From Galaxea fascicularis (taxonomy: Eukaryota; Cnidaria; Anthozoa; Scleractinia; Euphylliidae): 64,000 nt of DNA. The notes below the pieces were generated by a model. That model made no database searches and was not told where the DNA came from. It was given only the letters and a program-made list of their open reading frames with translations. How positions within the stretch are numbered: position 1 is the stretch's first letter; each line of letters starts with the position of its first letter. The DNA is taken from positions 555,001 to 619,000 of the forward strand of contig OX419339.1 of assembly GCA_948470475.1 (NCBI GenBank), in the 5' to 3' direction. This document shows, one piece after another, positions 24,395 through 34,769 of the stretch. A program made the position numbers and the translations under genes.

Positions 24395-24972
24395 ATAGTC
24401 GAGTCATTTGGCTTCAATAAACATGGCTGTGATTCACTCCTGGTAAAGTACGTTGTGCGGTTATTCCAGTTCATGAAGCTGCGAAAAAATGTCTTTTAGT
24501 TAGCAATCTTTGCAAATCTCAGTATTTACTTTCATCGCAATTAAATTTTGTTACAACTCTCTGGGAGATCATCTTAGTAGGCAAGCATCACAAGAACAGG
24601 TGGTCGATGATGCCACCAGAAACCGGAATTAAAAGGCTGGTTTGACCAATCGGACCAGTCGAGGCCTCACCTGGTGTTGAGTGAAGATCTAGAAATGCTT
24701 GGGTTCTTCATAATTATTACGGCTGATTTTCATTGACAAACCAAAGAAGCTTGCGGAATTGCGACTTTGCCGGACATTTTTCGTTTTCTTCTTTGAAAGT
24801 CTGATTATTGGTGTGGCTAAGGTCTACACGGAGACGCCATGGTTGGGCAAAGTGACATGCCAGTGATTTTCAATAAAGGATCTTGGTTGGTTCACCAACC
24901 TTGGTTATATATCGAAGATCTTGGTTATTACCGTTATAACCCACTGATTAGGGGCCTTAAGATCCGACGACC

Positions 24973-25367
24973 TTAAGGTGGCTCAAAACAGTTCCCAGCA
25001 CTTTCCTAGACGTAGATTTTGATGGGTCATAAATGCCACTCTTTATCAGTGACACTATAGATTACCATAGCAACACTATGACCTGCTAAAAACACCCTTA
25101 ATAGCTTTAAGCTCTTATATTTCAAAAACGGCTCGGTGAAATTTTTTTTTATTATAGCATTTTGATAAGCAGGATGAGATGCAACTTTTGGCAAAGTTTA
25201 AACAAATTCCGTACATGGGGTTCAGAGCCACCTTACCAACGTATTCACAAATGATTGGGCAGTTTTTTGATACCATGATTATAGCATCAACTGATAAAGA
25301 GTGGTAATAATGACCCATCAAAATCTACGTCTTGGAAAGTGCTGGAAACTGTTTTGAGCCACCTTAA
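24973..25367. mobile_element. MITE with about 80-bp terminal inverted repeats
   Basis: Left arm starts TTAAGGTGGCTCAAAACAGT and runs to about 25050. The right arm (25290-25367) is its inverse complement with few mismatches. A third partial copy of the terminal motif (GAGCCACCTTA) sits inside near 25225. Flanking TTAA-like sequence hints at a piggyBac-type duplication, not proven. Confidence 0.75.
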
Positions 25368-26820
25368 GATCCGTCTACGACAGCTTGCGGAAGCTAAAAA
25401 TGCTTGTTTACGGACTTCCGTAGCCGTCGTGCTAAGTTTTATTTTACAAAGGAATATTTGAATATTTCTACACATTGTGAATTTTAGCATTTTAGCTAGA
25501 TAGTTTAATTATGTTAAATATCTGTGGTTGTAAACTAATTCTCAAAGAAAAACCTAAGTTTCTTTATCTTGCCGCTAACAGGTCGCCGCCGGCGATCTCC
25601 TCAAATGGAAACGACCTCAGTTCAGCAGTTCAGCAGTTCAGCAGTTGTTCCGTTAAGATATAATTATTCACATTTAGAAAATGGATGTACTCTTTGTTGG
25701 AAGAGCTCTCGATTTAGTGGTGTGCCTGAAGAAATAATGATGTACGAAATCAAACGTAAATAAGCTTATTCACGGTTTTTCATTAGATCAATCGTGGAGT
25801 GTACCGAAGAACACGACCATCGGTGGCTCTATGTCAAGTTAAAGAAAGGGAGTATCGGAAGAGGTTAAGTATGGAAAAAAATAGCCTGCAACCATCTGAA
25901 CGACCTTATACTCGTTGTTAAGCGAGAAGTTCAAAGCAAAGATGCGACAGGAGAAAAAGGCTAGTGGTATTGAAACTGGTGTGAGTGAAGTTGAATATGC
26001 ATTAGAAGAAATAGCGGAAAAGGAAACTGCAGCACTAGGAAGCCGTAGAAAATGACAAGAAGAAAGCTGACAACGCCAAAGCTGTGGAGATGAGAAACAT
26101 AGCTCAAGCTAGAAAGCTTACTCAGAGGTGCGAGTCAAAAAAGAAAGCAGAATGAAGAGGAAGAGAATGGAGCACGAAGGAAAAAGAGTCAGAGAAATAG
26201 AAGTGCCAGACACAGTTGCACACGTACGAGAGAAACATGATTTATCCAGAAATGGAAAACGGAAGAATTGCGGCAGGTCGCTGTAATTTACAGGTCACAT
26301 TCACACAGGTCAAAGTACAGGTCACTGTACTACAGATTGCAGCTAGAAAAGCAACTAGTGGAAGTTGGGAGTAAAAGGGAACAAATAAGCAACATCAGGA
26401 GATGAAGGTTATGCTTCAGCAAACAAAGCAACAACAAGGGCAGGCCTGGCTGTTCACTCTAATGCAACAGCATCAGTCTCTTCCAGTAGAACTGGTTTTT
26501 ATACCTAATCGTACCTTTTTAGTACGCTTTGGCGAGTTTGGTCGAGCCGTGCTTCGTATTTTGGCGAGACGCCGTCGAGCTAAATTACCCATGGCGAGAT
26601 CAAACGTAAGGTTCATTTTCGCGCCTTTACTGCGGCGACTTTTTCCCAGTCCCTGTAGGTCATGACACTCGCCCTGGTCGGATGTTAAGGTCCCTATTCT
26701 TCTTGGTTAAGGCGCTCGTATACCAGCCCCTGACATGCTTGGACCACTGAGTGAATTATGTTTGCTAGTTTTTATCTGATTTTCTCGCGCAAGATATCAT
26801 CAGTCTGATTTAATATTGTT

Positions 26821-27012
26821 TGGGCCCTTTGCAGCTGGTCAGTCACGTGGTACAAAAACGCCATGATGAGCCGCAAGCATCGCACTGGGACAAGACAAAA
26901 ACAATCACCATTTCAAATGATGTAAGCTCTTTGTTTTTGTTGTCCCATTGCGTGGCTTGCGTCCCAGCATGGCGTTTTTGTACCACGTGACTGACCATCT
27001 GCAAAGGGCCCA
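26821..27012. mobile_element. 192-bp MITE with about 43-bp inverted repeats
   Basis: TGGGCCCTTTGCAGCTGGTC at the left and its inverse complement at the right, the match extending through CACGTGGTACAAAAACGCCAT. Little interior sequence remains, so the RNA would fold into a long hairpin. Confidence 0.8.
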
Positions 27013-27062
27013 TTGACTCCTGAACAGTTGAGAACCGAATATCATCAATTTTCAAATGAAGA

Positions 27063-27900
27063 ATGATCGTCGCAGTTATGATCGCAATTTTTACAATTGC
27101 GTAAAGAAGCCTGAAAAAAAATTCAGGACTTCAACGGGGCTTGAACCCGTGACCTCGCGATTCCGGTGCGATGCTCTACCAACTGAGCTACGAAGCCATT
27201 GACGTTGGGAGCAGGTCAATTTTGGGTTCTAATACCCATGAAAAACCCACTGGGCGTTAGCCCTAGTAACGGGTATCAGGGAACCACACGAGGCAAAGAA
27301 AAAATTCTTATGACCTCGGTGGGAATCGAACCCACGACCTCCGGATTAGATCTACCGTTGCTCTGCCGACCAAGCTACGAGGTCGGACAGAGAAAGCCGG
27401 GGACGATATTTTCATGGGTATTAGCACTTTAATTTACACTCCAGAGTTAATTCTCTGTTCCACCACTTCTGTGTTTATAGTGCTACGCGGCACAACATAT
27501 ATATATGTACCCTTACTTTCTCTTCGCCGCGATTCACCATCTTAATCGTCCCCGGCTTTCTCTGTCCGACCTCGTAGCTTAGTCGGCAGAGCAACGGTAG
27601 ATCTAATCCGGAGGTCGTGGGTTCGATTCCCACCGAGGTCATAAGAAGTTTTTCTTTGCCTCGTGTGGTTCCCTGATACCCGTTACTAGGGCTACCGCCC
27701 AGTGGGTTTTTCATGGGTATCAGCACTTTAATTTACACTCCAGAGTTAATTCTCTGTTCCACCACTTCAATTTTGGGTTCATTTGTTCCCGTGAAAGATA
27801 TGTAAGTGGATGACGCATGATGCATATAAACGGATATAAATAATAAGATATATAAATTGCGATCATAACTGCGACGATCATTCTTCATTTGATTTCATAT
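27063..27900 (-). mobile_element. tRNA-derived SINE interrupted by a nested SINE palindrome
   Basis: The outer SINE has a tRNA-like head at 27127-27197 (minus strand: GTAGCTCAGTTGGTAGAGC, then GGTCACGGGTTCAAGCCCC). Its tail resumes after 27780. It is split by a 538 bp insert (27230-27767) flanked by the 13-bp direct repeat CAATTTTGGGTTC (27217-27229, 27768-27780). The insert holds two head-to-head copies of another tRNA-derived unit (27313-27387 minus, 27568-27642 plus) in arms of about 180 bp. Confidence 0.8.
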
Positions 27901-28175
27901 CCGCAGTTCACATATGATTTCTTTCATATACATCATCCATCATCAATTTTCTCGGGCACTACGATGGTCTGCTCTTCAAGGTAAATAGTTGGCGAACCCG
28001 GCTAGCTCTAGACACTGTAGCTTACTATGTGGTACGTTTGCAAGAGAGGGGGGTGTCTCTAAAACATTGTCACATGTTATAGTCGTGCTTTTAATAAATT
28101 GTTTAAAGGATTTACTCCTGCATGTTTGTCTTCTTTCATATTCAAGCAAAATTTTACTCTATATCTCTAATAGGC

Positions 28176-28812
28176 TGTTACGAAAAATTATTGCGTTACT
28201 CGCGTTACTGTCTGGAAGTGTCTAGAATCTTCTGCATATTTAATTAGTACCGTATCATCGTGATTCTGCAATTCTATTTTAAGTCGTTTGTGTATGTTGC
28301 TGTAAATAGTTTCTTATTGTAATGTTTCTTTATTTAGTCGAGCCGGAAAGTTCTAGAATTTATTGTCGTAAGGTATATAAGCCGATCGGTGTAGCTTTAG
28401 ACTTTTCTTAGGGGAGAGTATCAGAGAGAAGTAAGTAAAAGAAGTAAGTCTGAGAGTCTTAGAGAGAAGAGCTCAGAGCTAAGAGTGTTGACGGAGGTCG
28501 TGTATACAGTTGGCGGAGGCCGTGTTTATTGAAGTGTGACAGAGGTCGTTTATACAGTTGGCGGAGGCCGTGTTTATTGAAGTTTGACAGAGGTCGTATA
28601 CATTTGGCGGAGGCCGTGAGTATTGAAGTTTGACGGAGGTCGAGTGTGATTTTATAAGCCTTGTGTGAGCTTATTGTGAAGTCTTGTGCGGAGTTTACTA
28701 CTTTCGTTTGGAATAAATAACCTTGTTGCTGTTCCGACAACCCTGCGTTCTGTTTTATAATAGTCTACAAACAACCCACTTCTCACTCATCAACACAATC
28801 GAACTCGTAACA
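28176..28812. mobile_element. Solo LTR with exact 5-bp target duplication
   Basis: The 637 bp unit starts TGTTACGA and ends TCGTAACA, with TAGGC at 28171-28175 and again at 28813-28817. A TATATAA-type promoter motif (near 28375) and an AATAAA-type poly(A) motif (near 28713) follow LTR order. No internal retroelement sequence is present, so this is a solo LTR, of Gypsy or Copia type by the 5-bp duplication. It contains tandem about 60-bp units at 28487-28640. Confidence 0.88.
28487..28640. repeat. Tandem about 60-bp repeat inside the solo LTR
   Basis: Two and a half copies of a unit beginning GACRGAGGTCG and containing GTTGGCGGAGGCCGTG and TATTGAAGT. Could be a repeated enhancer or leader segment of the retroelement. 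Confidence 0.85.
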
Positions 28813-28814
28813 TA

Positions 28815-28985
28815 GGCCATTTCCGAGATCGCTTGAGCCTCTACTTCAAAGCGAGTCTAAGTGCGAAGTCTTTGTAATGAAAATGAGTTTTCGCTCACAT
28901 GGAATGCTGAACTTATCACCATCACAAATTTTTCGCACTTTGACTCGGTTTATAGAGGCTCAAGCGAACTCAGAAATGGCCCATT
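28815..28985. mobile_element. Short MITE next to the solo LTR
   Basis: Inverted ends GGCCATTTCCGAGATCGCTT and GGCCATTTCTGAGTTCGCTT flank about 165 bp with further internal pairing (GAGCCTCTA, GTGCGAAG). The LTR's right target duplication overlaps its left tip, so the LTR inserted at or into this MITE. Confidence 0.65.
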
Positions 28986-28989
28986 GGAA

Positions 28990-30169
28990 TTTAAGGAGCA
29001 AGGTTTCGGAAATCAGGCACTAAAATTCGTCTTTTTCCTTCGTGGCTGTGAACAACTACTTGACAAGCGAGAAAGCCAGCTGTTACCCACAACATTCACT
29101 GAACCAGCCAATAGAAATGATTTTTACAACGTAGGTCTAAATTCGCCGAAAATTTTCTTTATTGAAGGACATAAGTCGGAATAAAATGGCTGCAAAATAT
29201 CTTCTTCTTGATAGTTTAACGTTGCGCAATGGAATCAATTTTTTAATAGTTGCTAAACTGAACTAAAGTGAAACATTCACTGAAAGGATGATAACAGACA
29301 GTACGGAACTAGGCCTTGGCGGATTGTGCTAGCATAATTTCTGGCATAATTGGAGCGAAAAAGCATCATTTTTTAAACGAGCACTGCCACGGCATAATTA
29401 GCAAATTTTAGCACTTTTTAGAGCGTAAATTCATAAAATTTAGTAAATATGGTGTATTTTCTACAGAAATAAATTAAATTTAGGTAGTATGTTCTTGCAA
29501 TGCGTGTTTCGGCTACGCTAATTGTAGTATTCACTTTGTTCTGACATGCTTAGTTACTAGGCCTCTTTTGGCGAATTTTGGCGAATATAGTTTTCTCAGG
29601 GAATGCCCGAGTTCAAAAACAAAATAAAGGTGTGGTGTGATAGTAATACTACATTGTTGATAAAATATGCCGGAATAAAGCGTGAACCTCTTCTTGAATC
29701 AGTGTACGTCGATATGTATTGCAAATCGGTCAATTAAAAGATAGCGGTGAACAGGGATGGGGGTATACTGTATACGAGTAACGTCAACGGTACGAGAAGA
29801 AAACACGGTAAAATTGCGGTTTAGCGGGAAAAAAGGGCAAGAAAACTGGAACTTGTCCGATTTTGATCAGAATATGTTCGATAACCTTGAGTAGCATCCC
29901 ATACATTTTGAGGCGTCCAAGTAAATTTTTGTTGTCTTGATTAATTCAAATGTTAAACGTTCACGATACATGAATTACGAAGGTTGGAAAGGACGTTTAT
30001 TATAATTTTTGCTTTAGATATATTGGAGTTCGAACCGATAACGGCATAACCTGTGCAGGCAGACTAACACTGAATGATTCTCCACACCTCACAAAAGAGA
30101 TTTTTTTTATTCAAATTTCCATTTTACATTTACACAAATAATTACAGTATTCGTATTTGCTGTGTTTAT
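28990..30169. other. Intergenic, no supported gene
   Basis: AT-rich sequence. No splice-bounded exon or repeat boundary was recognised. Confidence 0.45.
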
Positions 30170-30420
30170 TTAAATTATTTCATTCTCTCTGTCTTTCAGT
30201 TTGCTCAGAGCAATTCCAATGCTTTTGCCTCCCATTTTTGTGCGAAGTTGTCCTTGGAGATAAAGAGGTAAAAACATTTTTATTTTATCTGTGCCGTCCA
30301 TAAAAGAAGTGATTTTCATTTCAGTGCATTCCTCTGGGTAAAATTTCTTCACTGTATCATACACTCCTCGCCTTGGTTGATGCCTGACGATATTTTGAAA
30401 AGAAGCTCTGTATCTTGGCG
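30170..30420 (-). CDS. Possible extra exon downstream of the LDLR-A gene
   Basis: Minus-strand frame of about 80 codons ending in a stop at 30170. An excellent acceptor (polypyrimidine tract then GATACAG near 30408) precedes FQNIVRHQPRRGVYDTVKKF. It reads like real protein, yet the LDLR-A gene already stops at 30438. It needs a phase-2 donor, which was not found in that gene's last exon. Candidate alternative exon or separate gene; unrecognised. Confidence 0.35.
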
Positions 30421-30437
30421 CAAAGAAAGAAAATTTG

Positions 30438-33400
30438 CTAGTCATCTTTGTCTGAATTTCTTTCGTTGTTTACTTCTGCAATTTCCATGGCTCGCCTGGC
30501 CTTGTCAGCGGCTTCCTTCGCTTTGAGCATCAGTTCTTGTGCTGCGCCTGCAGCACGTTTGGCTTCCTGAGCAGCGGTTATGGCCGCTTCCTCTGCAACA
30601 CGAGCCATAGATTTAGCTGTGACAAAACAAAGTGGAACAATAAATGAAGATAAACGTATAAACAAAGAATATCCGAGTAAGAATCTATACAATTTCATGA
30701 GCTTGGATTACTGTCCCATCCTAAGCGGATTTATCACGTATTCTCCCGGTATTGCGGTCTGGTCTAGGGGAGGGTGAGGGGAAGCACCTCTGTCATTCTC
30801 GTGCAAATGTGGACAAGTTGAACAAGAACATGATTTGCGTGAGTAAAGCAGTAAGGTCTGTATCAAAACATGGTCACCCCAGCCTCGCTTCTACTCAAAG
30901 GCCTGGTCACCCAACACACAGCTGTAAAATGGGCTATGGTTGGGCAGAATTACCTTACATTTATTCTGAAAGAACGAGGATTCAGATGCTGAAACGATGT
31001 TTTTGGAGAGGCATAATTATGTTGCTTAGATACAAAGGATAGAGTGAAATTAGGCGGCTTTTCATAGTATATGATCATTTATAATATTATGTCGTATTAT
31101 ATTATACTATATTGTATTTTACCGTACCCGGCAAAAGGGCAATTAGCCAATCAAGAGCAAGGTCAACTGTCCTGATATCCTTAGATATCAAGTCCTCGGC
31201 CTGATATCCCACGATATTATAGTCACTTTCAAGTAAAGTATTTTTATCATTCGACAAACTGAAAAGAGGTTTTACCAATGAAGAGGAAACCAAGTAGTTT
31301 AAGATTCAGCTGCTGTTTTTCGGTCCTAAAATTAAAGAGCAAAATACTTTCCTGCCAAAACTAACTGGAGGGCGCTTACCAACTGCGCGATCTTTGCCAG
31401 TAAGTTCTGAAAATTTGAAATTGCAACTGAAAGTTTGCAAAGTTCGAAAATTCAGATTCATGGGCACGCGTCTGAACAATTTAAAGTCTAACCCCGTTGG
31501 TTATATTACATATAGCTCTTCGACGTTTTAGATTTGCTTTTACCTGTCTTGCTCTGCGGACAGTTGTGTTCATCTGTGTTGTCGTTGCAGTCGCTGATGC
31601 TATCACACACCCATGTCAGCGGTAAGCATTTTCCGTTCTCATCACATGAGAACTTGTTGCTCTCACAATCTTTAAGAAAACCATAGCAAAGGTAAGATTA
31701 TGCTTCAACGACAGAGAATGCTGACGTGAAAAAGCTCACTTAACTAAACGTTCAGACATACTGAGGAGGGGCTTTAATTTTTGATGAGGGCATTGGGTTG
31801 GGTTAGCTACACCTCAGAACTCTGCTCCGTCTCCAGCACAGAGAGGAACCGGCTTCGGAAGCCTCAAACTGGAAGGAGAGACACCAAACGAAACTGGAAA
31901 GAACTCTTGATAAAAATAAAATCCTTTACTGTTTTCTTAAGCCTGTATCAGTTTTTATTAAATTTGAACTGCTGTTATGCTAGAACTCACCAGGATTAAG
32001 TGGGCAGTTTTTCTCGTCTGTTCCATCCTCACAATCATCGAGGCCATCGCACAAAGAGCTCAAAAGAAGGCATTTATCACTTTTGTCACAAGAATATGTG
32101 CTCCTTGGACATCCTAAAAGGCACGATTAAGTGTTTTGTTCCGTAACATATACCTCAAAAAGAAAGTGAAACTCTGTTGCTTGTTCAATGCTTGGAGACG
32201 AAGTGATGGCGTTCTTCCTTTTTTATCAGACCCACGCGCGTACAGAGATACACCAAGTCCTACGCTTGAGACTTAGCAGCACGTTTTATCTCAAATATGC
32301 GATGCGCACATTAGGGGAAAGGCATAACACACCCCACTGCTGGAAGCAGCACTCAAGTTTATCCACATATAGGCACTAACCGTGAAATTTGGGTATCAAG
32401 TTTATTTAGTCAATTTCATCTTCAATTTTATCTACCATTCTTGGGCCTAACAAATAGTGATAATACAAATTGGTCGAGTGGTTTTCAGTTTACCAGCCAG
32501 CGTAAAGGTCTGACGATTAATGAGAACTGAGTTTTTGGGGCAACACTTTCGCTTCCATTCCCCATTCCTATATCCCGCCAATTTGCTTTAAAAAAAAAAC
32601 ACGTTTCTAAGTAGATCAGACTATACCATACTTATCACTGAGGTCCTTTGAAGCATCGGTTAAATATGAGTTAACTGTATCAAAAGAAACACAATCAAAC
32701 GAGAGCAATTTTTAACTTATCTTTACAGTGGTCGAGCATCAAAGCGATTAATATCAAGGAGTCCTCAACGTTCTTTAAGTAAGTTATTTGCTTCCCACTC
32801 TAAGCTTACTTGAATTTGAATCGACATACCATTTTTACTTACCGAAAGAAGGAAGACTTGTTTTGTTACTAATGAAGCAGTTTCTTTCGTCGAGTTTATC
32901 GTCACAGTCAGTAACGCCATCACAGATCCATTTTAAAGGAATACACTTATTTCCGCCTTCGCATCTGTAACGGTTATTTGCACAGTTTGCTGACGTACAA
33001 GAAGAGCGAGTTAGTTCCTTTACTTCAATTCATGAGACTGTTTTCATTATCAACTCAGGATAGTCTTGGATAAATTCTACCGGCAGAATTTCGAACAGTA
33101 TAAGCGATTTTTGAGGCGAGCTTTCTGCCGGCAGAATAAGGCATTCTCGAGCAGAATTTGAGCAGAATAAGGGAAATCAGCGACACTAATGATATTGACA
33201 GTTGTAAGAAAATTTAAAAGTAAATAAAAAACAAACGGAAAATACCTAATAGTAGTGACCAAGAGTAAAATGAATTACAATTTTAGTTACGCATAATGAG
33301 TATCTAATAATTAGCAATTATTGAATGAGGCTGAGTAGGATATGAAGAATTCTGCAGGTCGAGGAGGGTGTTATCCACCAAGGCCTAAGGCCGAGGTGGA

Positions 33401-33657
33401 TAACATCCTCCGAGATCTGCAGAATTCTTTATATTCTACGAAAGCCGAATTCAATAATTGCGTTATCATTCATTCAAAATATTTTCAAACTCTTTTAACA
33501 ATTTCGCACCCTCCAAAAATTTGTAAACCTAAACCTAAACCTACTCACAGCCATTTTTCTGATCAACAAAAATAACACAATCTCGTCCCCAGCTTTTTTC
33601 GGTTAACGGTTCAATAATTTGCAGCGGGCTGCACTTTTGACGTCATTTTGACGTCAT

Positions 33658-33697
<40 letters not shown>

Positions 33698-34766
33698 TGA
33701 TTCAATATCACGAAGTTTCTTTCCAAATTTGGTGAACAACAGCTGGTTATGGTGAATTATGCATGTGGTTTGAACCAATCAGAAACGGGGAAATATTTTG
33801 AATGAACAATAATTAGTTTTTAGAAGTTAGGCCCAGGCTCCCTTCTACATTTGAGACTAGAAATACGAACGAAGTGCCCGAAACTTTTTTCGGACACTAA
33901 GGAGAATTTCAAGCAGAATATGGAGTTTTTACGAGCATTGTCGGCACGCAGAATAAGCCATTTTACGAGCACAATTTATCCAAGCCTAACTCAGGATCAA
34001 TTGACGGCTTTATAGTAAAGTTTCTTGGTAATTTAAATGTTTGTAGAATGTTACAGTGTACCTTTCCCAAGATTTGCTGTGTACGTTCTATCCCTCACAA
34101 ACGACTTAGCAACTGTAAAGAGTAAAGAAAAGGTATTTAGTAAAAATTACAATATAAGTAATTAATAAGCAACACAAACTTAAGTTTATTTTAAATAGAA
34201 AAAAGAGCAATGATCTTGAAGCAGACTAACCTACACCTAACTGTAGAATACCAAGAGCAGATTCAACCAGATGAGCCGGAGTAAACACAACGAAAGTCTT
34301 TAATATCGAACGTCGCTCACACGCTCCCCGTTTTACACTGCTCTCCTCATGTAAGACTTCCCGAAGTATAATAACACATTTTTCATGTAAGTTACACGAA
34401 ACATCCTACACTAACCTCCGTTTGACAAAGTAAAGGGAGACCCTGAATGTGGATTCAGTCTTAGTTTGAGGCGCTAAAATGCAAGGCAAGTATATATTCT
34501 CGAGAAACAGTTACTACAAACCTCAACCCTCTGTGCATGCTTAAAATTAATACTTGTAACTCGTACCCAGAACCACTTTTTCCTAGACTTACAAACAATT
34601 GAATCTAAAAAGTGAGTCTGTTTAGAAATCGTATAGTCGTAAGCAAACTTGTATGTAAGGCTTATCACGGAATACGTCTGCTTTCAATTTATGTCAATTG
34701 CTTGTTACCTGTGGCTTCTAAGGTAGCTGTTAACAGCGCGAAAATCAATACAGTACTGCGCATCAT
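30438..34766 (-). CDS. Secreted protein: three LDLR class A repeats plus Ala-rich helix, 227 aa
   Basis: Six exons in transcript order: 34709-34766, 34062-34112, 32843-32989, 31991-32113, 31544-31669, 30438-30616. Every intron is phase 1 and the sum is exactly 684 nt. Residues 1-18 are a signal peptide (MMRSTVLIFALLTATLEA). Exons 3-5 each encode one LDLR class A repeat with six cysteines and the C-D-x4-C-x-D-x3-D-E-x2-C calcium-binding pattern (e.g. CDGVTDCDDKLDERNC, CDGLDDCEDGTDEKNC). The last exon gives a 58-residue Ala/Glu/Lys-rich helix (AKRAAGAAQELMLKAKEAAD) and an acidic tail. LDLR-A repeats bind lipoproteins or other ligands in a Ca-dependent way. There is no transmembrane segment, so secretion is inferred. 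The helical tail may oligomerise the protein. Confidence 0.88.
33314..33461. repeat. Near-perfect palindromic repeat in intron 2 of the LDLR-A gene
   Basis: 148 bp that fold on themselves: GCAATTATTGAATGAGGCTG at the left pairs with the right end, passing through GAATTCTGCAG and GGTGGATAACA arms. The centre is near 33388. Likely a foldback MITE. Confidence 0.8.
33605..33715. repeat. Tandem repeat with CRE-like TGACGTCA-type motifs
   Basis: Two to three imperfect copies of a unit of about 55 bp: TTCAATAATYTGCAGCGRGC then TGCACTTTTGACGTCAT. It sits just downstream of the palindromic repeat and may be part of the same element. Confidence 0.7.
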
Positions 34767-34769
34767 GGA

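Noticed and set aside
27127..27197. tRNA gene on the minus strand
   Set aside because: A- and B-box-like parts are present, but copies at 44697, 44938 and 63125 share long non-tRNA flanks. The loop lacks U33, so it is a SINE head.
27568..27642. Second tRNA-like sequence with a clean acceptor stem
   Set aside because: It is one arm of an inverted pair inside a retroposed insert; the anticodon stem does not pair properly.
28487..28640. Possible CRISPR-like or satellite array
   Set aside because: There are only two to three units without unique spacers, and they lie inside a solo LTR of a eukaryotic genome.
28861..29184. 107-codon plus-strand ORF
   Set aside because: Its first part is the MITE at 28815-28985 and the composition is not coding-like.
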